The notes under the pieces are model-generated. The model was not told where the DNA came from. It made no database searches and saw only the letters and a program-made list of their open reading frames with translations. This document shows positions 9,413-14,971 of a DNA stretch of 14,971 bases, one piece after another. Location: positions 1 to 14,971 of the forward strand of contig NXFV01000929.1 in NCBI GenBank assembly GCA_002803225.1, read 5' to 3'. Source of the stretch: Gamarada debralockiae. Taxonomy: Eukaryota; Ascomycota; Leotiomycetes; Helotiales; Hyphodiscaceae. Positions within the stretch are counted from its first letter, which is position 1; every line of letters starts with the position of its first letter. Position numbers and translations under genes: made by a program.

Positions 9413-12400
9413 CTACTTCTTGCCAGTCAAAGCCTTAGTGACCATCCCCAAGCCAAGTCCTTCCAATATGCTCTTGAGCCCAAGACCACCCAGCAAATTA
9501 TCTAACAGTCCACCCAGGCCAAGTCCACTAAGCAGTTTCCCCACCAAACTCAAAACACCACTAAGCAGCAACCCGACACCAGCAATGATCTGACCCAATG
9601 GCTCGGCCAAGAGACCCCATAGCGGATTGAGTTCCTTTTTCGCATGTGGCATGCCAGCAATCTTCTTCTTTGCTGCATCAATAGTCTGCATAATCGATCC
9701 AGTCAGTTCCTTTAGCACGTCTGCGAGATGGTACTCTTCAGGCGTAGCTTCACGCGATGCAGTCTTGTGTTTGGCATTCGTTTGAATACGTCCATCAGGA
9801 TCGAGGGCACGGATCGCGCCGTTACATTCTTGCAGGATTTGGCCGCCTTCTTCCAGGAGGGGCTTGACGGTGTCAACGAGTTTTTGCTCGTCGAGTTCTT
9901 CTTTGGGTTGGCGCTCAGCAGCGTCGATTGCCTGCGTGCATGTTAGGCTTTGCTGCACGTGATAGAAGGATAGGTACTTACGTCTGTGATCATCTTCAGG
10001 ATGGGCTTGATCTTGTCGATCGTTTGCTCAATACAAGCAGCCAATTGACCCGCGAGCTTCCTGTCTTGCTCGAGCTGCTTGCGCTTTTCGATTTCCTCTT
10101 CGGACTCCTTGGGCTCTTCTGGTTCTGGTTCTGGTTCTGGTTCGGGGATGTCCTCGAGGAGAGTGACATGGCCTACAACCATGCCCTTCTGATCTCTAAC
10201 GTCACCGTCGTTATCAATTTCCTTGCCAGCACACTTCTGGATATCGCCATCAGTCAATTTGGCAATGATGTCGCCGTTCTCATCCACGACTTCACCCTTT
10301 TTGTTGACTTTACGTCCTGCTGCAGGGTGTTTCGAGATCTCTTTCTCCTCTTCTTCCCACCGCTCGGCCTTACCAAGAACATTTCCATTCTTATCAAGAA
10401 TATCACCATCATTATCGACAGGCTTGCCAAACAACATCTTAGCATCACCTTGAATGAGGCGTCCGATGATTGTACCCCTGGCGTCCGCGACCTTGCCGTC
10501 TTTGGTGACAGTTGGGTTGTCAAAGTCGGCAAACGGGCCCGTCTTTTCACCTTCGCGCTCGGCTTCAGGGACGAGCTCAGCTTTACCGATAATATCACCC
10601 ATTTCGTTCCTGACGTTGCCGTCCTTATCGCACATCTTGCCGGCGAGCTTCTTGGGGTCCCCAGAGACTAGACGGCCGTAGATTTGGCCGCTTGAGTCGA
10701 CAACGTTGCCAAGTTTGTTGACCTAAGTGAATATAATCAGTACTTTGAAGAATGGGACGTTGTGATAGAAAATACTCACTCGCTTGCCAGCCAACGCCGA
10801 CATGTCAGTTGTCTCAGGCTCAGGCTCAGGCTCAGTCCAGCGTTCAGCCTTGCCTAGGACATTGCCAATCCTATCCACAACATCTCCATCCTTATCGACC
10901 TTCTTTCCCGCAAGCTTCTTAGCATCACCCTCAATCAACTTCCCAACAATCTGGCCCTCGAAAAGAACATTGCCCTTGGAGTCTACAACAGCATCAGGGA
11001 AGTCCTCGAACGGCGCACCGGAAACTTCATCCCTATCATCAACAGGGATGAGCTCTGCGGTACCGATGACCTTTCCTGAATCGGAAAAGATCTTGCCTTC
11101 AGCGTTGCATTTTCTGCCGATAAGCTTCGACAAATCGCCAGTCACGACGCGACCGATCAGCTTGCCATTATCGTCAACGACGTTGCCAGCTTTGTTTACT
11201 TTCTTGCCTTCGAGTTCTGAAAGGTCTTCGGCCTCAGGCTCCGGTTCTGGCTCTGGCTCTTCTTCCTGGAATCTCTCGGCCTTGCCCAGTGTGTTGCCGT
11301 GCTTGTCAAGGATGTCACCATCTGCGTCGACCTGTGATGCTGGTTAACACATTTCCATAGCCAGTAAGAGTGAGAAGGAACGTTGGAAGTCTTACTTTCT
11401 TTCCTTCAAGCTTCTTTGGATCACCTTCAATGACTTTACCAACGACGCGGTTTTCGAATATGACGTCACCTTTCGCATTGACGACGGCGTCAGGGAAATC
11501 TTCGAATGGTGCAGATAGCTCTCCTTCAACTGCTTCTGGCAGTACCTCGGCGCGTCCAATGACTTTGCCGGCGTCGTTCCAGATTTTTCCTTCGGCGTCG
11601 ACTTTCTTTCCTGCGAGTTTCTTGGGATCGCCTTCGACTAGTTGGCCGATAGGTGTTCCCTGTGAGAAATATATGTTAGCAAATTCTGTACGAGGAAACA
11701 CGTTCGGTGAAAATGGTGAGATAGAATTGTGGTAAGAGTTTACACTTACGTCTTCTTTGACGACCTTGCCCAACTTGTTGACTGTCATTCCTTCCAAGAG
11801 TGATATGTCTGGCTTTGGTTTCTCCTCAAGCTCGCCGGTACCTGCTTCGCTCAGCCCTCCTACCGCTTCACCCTGCTCAGTAGGGGCTTGGTCACCAAGT
11901 TCTCCTGCAGCCTCCTGGCCTTTATCGACAATTTCCGGGTTCAATTCTACCTTGCCAATGGTTGACCCACTCTCGGCTTTCAGGTGACCCTCGTCATCAA
12001 TCTCCTTAATTGATCGACCAACTAGATCTTGAGGATCACCTTCTGCTAGCGTCCCAATGGGAACGCCAGCCGCATTGGTGACTTCTCTATTCTCTTGAAC
12101 TTCAAATGGGCCTGCGAGCTCAGGCTTCTCGATACCGTCCTTTGCTTCTCCAGCTTCTCCTGCAGCACCTTCAACTCCTTCCTTCGCTTCTTCAGCGGCT
12201 CCTTCAACTCCTTTGGCAGCATCTTCAACATCAGCTTTTCCGATCACATTCCCCTCGGCATCGAGAACATCGCCTTCGGTATCAACCAGGCTGCCTTCTG
12301 GGACATCTCCTTCCACCTTTCCCACAACATTTCCTGAGTCGTCAACGACCTGGCCCTGCTCATCTACGCGGCCGACTGGAACGACTTCGGGGCCTTCTTC

Positions 12401-12769
12401 TTCGCCTCCTTCGCCTTCTTCACCCCCTTCACCCCCTTCGCCTCCTTCGTCTCCTTCACCTCCTTCGCCTCCTTCGCCTCCTTCAATAGGGGCAGTGACT
12501 CCCTCGGCAGTCTCAGTCTGGCCGTCTTCTTCTGTCCCGTTTGTCGCTTCACTCTCAGCATCACGACTCTGGACACTATTTGACATCACAGTGTCAGCAG
12601 CCCCAGGAACCTTCTTCTTCGTCTGCGGAGACGGGGTCTCCGCCGCTTGTGGTTCCGTCAAGTTCGGCATATTTTTAACAGATGAGTTTGGGGATTGATA
12701 TTTTGGGGAAATAGATTCTGTTGTACGTGTTTTGACCAAAAGTAATTCAGTGGTTGTGGTTTTGGACAT
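9413..12769 (-). CDS. Five-exon DUF3659-type (LEA-like) repeat protein, 1,031 residues
   Basis: Proposed join on the minus strand: 12769-11750, 11659-11396, 11331-10780, 10722-9982, 9931-9413. All five exons are multiples of three and all introns are phase 0 with GT...AG ends, giving 1,031 residues and a TAG stop. Residues 1-90 are Ser/Thr/Glu-rich; 95-125 are a Gly/Glu tract. Repeated modules occupy about 125-820, with motifs such as GKKVDxDGDIxDxxGNVLGKAER, GDxKKLAGK and PFEDFPDAVV, linked by EPEPEP runs. This resembles fungal DUF3659 proteins, often labelled LEA-like; molecular function is unknown. Residues 821-960 are helical and charged (EEEIEKRKQLEQDRK, LVDTVKPLLEEGGQILQECN), probably the fungal DUF6987-type region. 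Residues 961-1011 are Leu/Gly-rich and hydrophobic, ending KALTGKK. There is no N-terminal signal peptide, so a cytoplasmic or organelle-attached location is inferred. The first ATG has a weak context (T at -3); Met34 at 12,670 is an alternative with A at -3. The family name is recalled, not searched. Confidence 0.88.
9932..9981 (-). other. Intron 4 (50 nt)
   Basis: The donor GTAAGTACC follows ATG ATC ACA GAC; the acceptor is GCACGCAG before GCA ATC GAC, with a CCTAACA branch-like element just upstream. Splicing joins KPILKMITD to AIDAAERQPKEEL, keeping the charged helical region continuous. Reading through leads to a stop in the intron (TAA within CCTAAC). Confidence 0.85.
10723..10779 (-). 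other. Intron 3 (57 nt) at a repeat boundary
   Basis: The donor GTGAGT follows GGC AAG CGA; the acceptor is TTCACTTAG before GTC AAC AAA. A CTGAT branch-like element is present. The join gives AGKR-VNKLGNVV, matching EGKK-VNKAGNVV inside exon 3. An in-frame TAG at the acceptor shows that the intron must be removed. Confidence 0.87.
11332..11395 (-). other. Intron 2 (64 nt)
   Basis: The donor GTAAGACTT follows GAA GGA AAG AAA; the acceptor is CATCACAG before GTC GAC GCA. Splicing joins LEGKK to VDADGDILD, the same junction seen uninterrupted elsewhere in the protein (AGKKVDKDGD). A TTAAC branch-like element is near the 3' end. Without splicing the frame ends soon after. Confidence 0.88.
11660..11749 (-). 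other. Intron 1 (90 nt), stop-free and phase 0
   Basis: The donor GTAAGTGT follows ...GTC AAA GAA GAC; the acceptor is TTTCTCACAG before GGA ACA CCT. A branch-like GCTAACA lies shortly upstream of the acceptor. Removal joins KVVKED to GTPIGQL, restoring the repeat pattern seen elsewhere in the protein. The intron is exactly 30 codons with no stop, so retention would add 30 residues without a frameshift. Confidence 0.85.
12395..12485 (-). repeat. 9-bp minisatellite coding for (Gly-Gly-Glu)n
   Basis: On the plus strand the unit is CTCCTTCGC with small variants (CCCCTTCAC, CTCCTTCGT). On the minus strand it codes GEGGEGGEGDEGGEGG at about residues 95-125 of the repeat protein. Such in-frame minisatellites often vary in length between strains. 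Confidence 0.85.
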
Positions 12770-13073
12770 TTACTACGAAAAGAAACAGTAGCATTGAATT
12801 TTATCATTGCCTTCCTCGGTTGTAATTTCTTTTATGGAGCGCGACAATATCTTGATCGCGTCGAAAAGAGACATACCATGCCCGAAAATACGTCATGATG
12901 GGATTCTACCATCTATGACAAGGCGGGGAGCTTCATGATGCTAGGGACAAAACACTTCTTACATCATACGGAGTACACACTATCAGCCAGAGACTCAGAG
13001 CTCGGCACCGTGGAGAGCTGAGATGTCCCGCACCTGCGCAGGAGAAGCAGGAAGAAGGAACTGAGGGGCAGCT

Positions 13074-13291
13074 GTTGCATGACGCAGAGATGATCGTGCA
13101 GGGAAAATATCAGGTTTCTCATCCTCTTACATTCACACTTCGTAAGAGAGGCGAGGCTGGAACCTGTTGCACTAGCCACAGATCGACAGTTGGAGTCATC
13201 CATGATGGATTTATGATCCTGGCCGAAAGGTAAGCGGCGGGGCGCCGTTGCATCTGAACAACCACCGAGTTTGCAAGGGAAATATCAGGCT
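13074..13291 (+). repeat. Diverged direct repeat, GTTGCAT...AATATCAGG, two copies
   Basis: GTTGCAT at 13,074-13,080 is followed 32 bases later by AATATCAGG; GTTGCAT at 13,247-13,253 is followed 34 bases later by AATATCAGG. Both second elements sit in a GGGAAA(A)TATCAGGNTTT context. The intervening bases are only weakly similar. This may be an old duplication or a pair of regulatory sites in the shared promoter region. Confidence 0.4.
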
Positions 13292-13472
13292 TTTGGGATG
13301 TGGTTGGGGAATTCTGATCGTTTGTTTCATGGATGATGCTGCTGAAATTGACGCAATACAAGCATTTGCGATGATCGAGATCAACGAGCTAGGTAGCTAA
13401 AGGAGTGCGTACAACCCTGTCTCTGCCAAACTGGTGATCCCGAAAAGACGGGAGGAAGAGGTGGGGAAAGTG

Positions 13473-13495
13473 ACGCCACGCCACGCCACGCCACG
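13473..13495 (+). repeat. (CCACG)n microsatellite
   Basis: ACG followed by four exact copies of CCACG, in the intergenic region about 500 bases before the right-hand gene's start. It is a simple tandem repeat and probably length-variable. Confidence 0.85.
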
Positions 13496-13998
13496 TATGT
13501 GGCTGCTATGCCCAGGGATGGCACGGTGGAGAAATGGAAACGGGCGTTGAGGATTTGCAATGTGGCTCATGGGGAAGGGGGGTGTCTCTAGCACAGAAGG
13601 GGTGAGCTCAGAATCGAAGGGCAGGATTTAGCGACGCTAAGATTTTCACATGCGGGGGTTGCTACCGTAGGGCAGCTTGTCTGAACAGCAGAAGCAGGGA
13701 AGAAGCTCTCGATTCGGCCAACTTTCTCCCGCACATCACCAACGCCCGTTACAGCATTACGCCACTCCTCTGTCCAGCCCCCAAGGAAGGAAGGGTGTTC
13801 CGGAATTTGACCACTTACTGGCGTCTTACATCATGGCATACATGCTCACTTCATTTCTTTTTACTTTATGCTTGGTACAAGATATCCATGGTAATTTTCG
13901 AGAACACTCTCTACTTGGCTCTCTTATGGTACTCTTTGAAAGCTATCGCACTTTTAGTTTACTGGACAGATCCACAATCACCTCACAACAGACACAAA

Positions 13999-14971
13999 AT
14001 GTCCACGCCGAAATCCCTCTCGACGCCAAAGTCAATTGACAAGAGCCCTGTTCCTACATCGTCAAGCCCCAGCAAAAAGCTTCCTTCCACCCCAAACGTA
14101 CCTAAAACACCAGAGCAAGCGACCAAACCGATCAAGAAGAAGATTCCAAAGACACCACACACTGACGATGTCAAATCCAAGGCCGATTCCGCGGCTAAGG
14201 ACACCTCGTCGCAAGTACGGCAGAAGACGCCAAAGCAAGTTAGCGACCAAGTCCCCGAGACACCAACCACCGCGCCCCCGCCTGAACTCAAGTCTCCCAC
14301 CGACAGCGCGAAGAAGATGATCAAGAAAAAGAAGCCTGCCTTGCCTGCGCAGCTGGACGAGAAGCCCCAAATCCCCGACCAGGCTCAAGGCCTGACCGAT
14401 TCAGTAAAGAAGAAGAAGCCTAAACTTCCGGTAGAACAACCAGACCTCGAGAAACCAGAACAAGTCGACCAGCTTCAAGATAAGGTCGACAGTGTCAAGA
14501 AGAAGAAGCCCAAGCTTCCGGTGGAACAACCAGACCTCGAGAAACCAGAACAAGTTGGCCAGCTTCAAGATAAGGCCGACAGTATCAAGAAGAAGAAGCC
14601 TAAGCTTCCGGTAGAACAACCAGACCTCGAGAAACCAGAACAAGTTGGCCAGCTTCAAGATAAGGTCGACAGTGTCAAGAAGAAGAAGCCCAAGCTTCCG
14701 GTAGAACAACCAGAGCAAGTCGACCAGCTTCAAGATACGGTCGACAGTGTCAAGAAGCCTAAGCTTCCGGTGGAACAACCAGATCTTGAGAAACCAGAAC
14801 AAGTTGGCCAGCTTCAAGATAAGGTCGACAGTGTCAAGAAGAAGCCCAAGCTTCCAGTGGAACAACCAGATCTCGAGAAACCAGAGCAAGTCGACCAGCT
14901 TCAAGATACGGTCGACAGTGTCAAGAAGAAGAAGCCCAAGCTTCCGGTGGAACAACCAGATCTCGAGAAAC
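13999..14971 (+). CDS. Lys/Pro/Glu tandem-repeat protein, 5' part only (runs off the window)
   Basis: The frame is open from ATG at 13,999 to the window end: 324 codons without a stop. The start context CACAAAATGTCC has A at -3, good for fungi. Residues 1-136 are basic and rich in TP and SP sites (STPKSLSTPKS, KSPVP, STPNVPKTPEQ, KTPHTDD, ETPTT, KSPTD), possible targets of proline-directed kinases. KKKIPK and KKMIKKKKPALP resemble nuclear localisation or polyanion-binding patches. From residue 137 a 25-30-residue unit repeats six times plus a partial seventh. No membrane segment or signal peptide is seen, and the composition predicts intrinsic disorder, PEVK/KEKE-like. Function is unknown. 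It lies head-to-head with the DUF3659-type gene and shares its repetitive, charged style; later exons may hold similar modules, but that lies outside the window. No introns are evident in this part. Confidence 0.85.
   Translation, partial: MSTPKSLSTPKSIDKSPVPTSSSPSKKLPSTPNVPKTPEQATKPIKKKIPKTPHTDDVKSKADSAAKDTSSQVRQKTPKQVSDQVPETPTTAPPPELKSPTDSAKKMIKKKKPALPAQLDEKPQIPDQAQGLTDSVKKKKPKLPVEQPDLEKPEQVDQLQDKVDSVKKKKPKLPVEQPDLEKPEQVGQLQDKADSIKKKKPKLPVEQPDLEKPEQVGQLQDKVDSVKKKKPKLPVEQPEQVDQLQDTVDSVKKPKLPVEQPDLEKPEQVGQLQDKVDSVKKKPKLPVEQPDLEKPEQVDQLQDTVDSVKKKKPKLPVEQPDLEK
14407..14971 (+). repeat. In-frame minisatellite, 75-90 bp units, six copies plus a partial seventh
   Basis: Units start at 14407, 14497, 14587 (90 bp each), 14677 (75 bp), 14752 (84 bp), 14836 (87 bp) and 14923 (cut by the window). 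The consensus is KKKKPKLPVEQPDLEKPEQ followed by VDQLQDKVDSV. The short unit lacks DLEKP; the 84- and 87-bp units have lost Lys codons. DNA identity between units is very high, with mainly third-position changes, so the array expanded recently or is being homogenised. Confidence 0.92.

Larger units (their letters stand above)
10099..11782 (-). repeat. Internal protein super-repeat of about 138 residues, three full copies and a partial fourth
   Basis: Each copy starts with VNKxGxVV and contains two sub-modules: one with GDxKKLAGK, GKVIGxAEL and PE; one with GPFxDF, VVGKLIEGD, KKVDxDGD and GNVLGKAER. Copies cover residues 330-474 (145), 475-612 (138), 613-750 (138) and a partial one at 751 to about 820. 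Copies 2 and 3 have identical length, and the boundary between them coincides exactly with intron 3. Linkers between copies are mostly EPEPEP runs. Confidence 0.85.
12770..13998. other. Divergent intergenic region between the two repeat-protein genes
   Basis: This region of about 1.2 kb lies between start codons that face away from each other and must hold both promoters. No reading frame in it looks like a protein; the ones present are short and of odd composition. A pyrimidine-rich stretch around 13,722-13,790 and the A-rich context CACAAAATG fit a fungal 5' UTR for the right-hand gene. A clear TATA box was not identified for either gene. Confidence 0.6.

Noticed and set aside
9928..10671. 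Long plus-strand open frame of 247 codons opposite the repeat gene
   Set aside because: It is antisense to the spliced coding exons and arises from the repetitive GC-balanced coding sequence; the minus strand has consistent introns and repeat homology.
12213..12698. Plus-strand Ser/Pro-rich open frame
   Set aside because: It is the complement of the Gly/Glu minisatellite and N-terminal exon, with no independent support.
12840..12860. CGCGA...TCGCG dyad upstream of the minus-strand gene
   Set aside because: A five-base inverted repeat with an 11-base spacer is too short to call an operator without conservation.
13677..14039. Plus-strand 120-codon open frame just before the right-hand gene
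   Set aside because: It starts at a non-ATG codon, has no recognisable domain, and overlaps the better start at 13,999 in a different frame; it is probably promoter/5' UTR sequence.
14401..14955. Minus-strand Leu/Trp/Phe-rich repeated frame
   Set aside because: It is antisense to the Lys/Pro/Glu repeat array; the plus frame has a good start and is continuously open from 13,999.

Overview
The window looks like nuclear DNA of a filamentous ascomycete (Pezizomycotina). Three things point there: a long block with C-to-T/G-to-A decay at CpA sites typical of repeat-induced point mutation (RIP), short 50-90 nt introns with fungal-type splice and branch signals, and a large fungal repeat protein of the DUF3659/LEA-like kind. 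The species is not determined; Dothideomycetes is only a guess from the sharp AT-rich/GC-balanced boundary.

Positions 1 to about 6,960 hold one RIP-destroyed Ty3/gypsy LTR retrotransposon on the minus strand. Reading from high to low coordinates it keeps recognisable gag, a degenerate zinc-knuckle-like segment, a retropepsin, reverse transcriptase, RNase H and integrase. Gag and protease share one frame; RT to integrase share another (-1 relative to the first). Stops are everywhere, and several catalytic residues have changed by G-to-A (retropepsin Asp, second Asp of the RT box, two integrase acids). Positions 6,961-8,215 are AT-rich sequence without a recognisable gene and may include the element's leader and LTR.

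Positions 8,216-9,130 (plus) carry the C-terminal half of a piggyBac-like DNA transposase, in one frame but with seven internal stops that RIP could explain. From there on the composition is that of ordinary fungal genic DNA.

Positions 9,413-12,769 (minus) encode an intact five-exon gene for a 1,031-residue acidic protein: a Gly/Glu-rich N-terminal part, several copies of a roughly 138-residue internal repeat, EPEPEP linkers, and a C-terminal domain ending in a Leu/Gly-rich hydrophobic segment. A 1.2 kb intergenic region separates it from a divergent plus-strand gene starting at 13,999 and running off the window. That second gene encodes a TP/SP-rich basic N-terminus followed by near-identical 25-30-residue Lys/Pro/Glu repeats. 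The two genes form a head-to-head pair of repetitive, probably disordered proteins at the edge of a transposon graveyard. No CRISPR array, tRNA, rRNA or bacterial-type system is visible.
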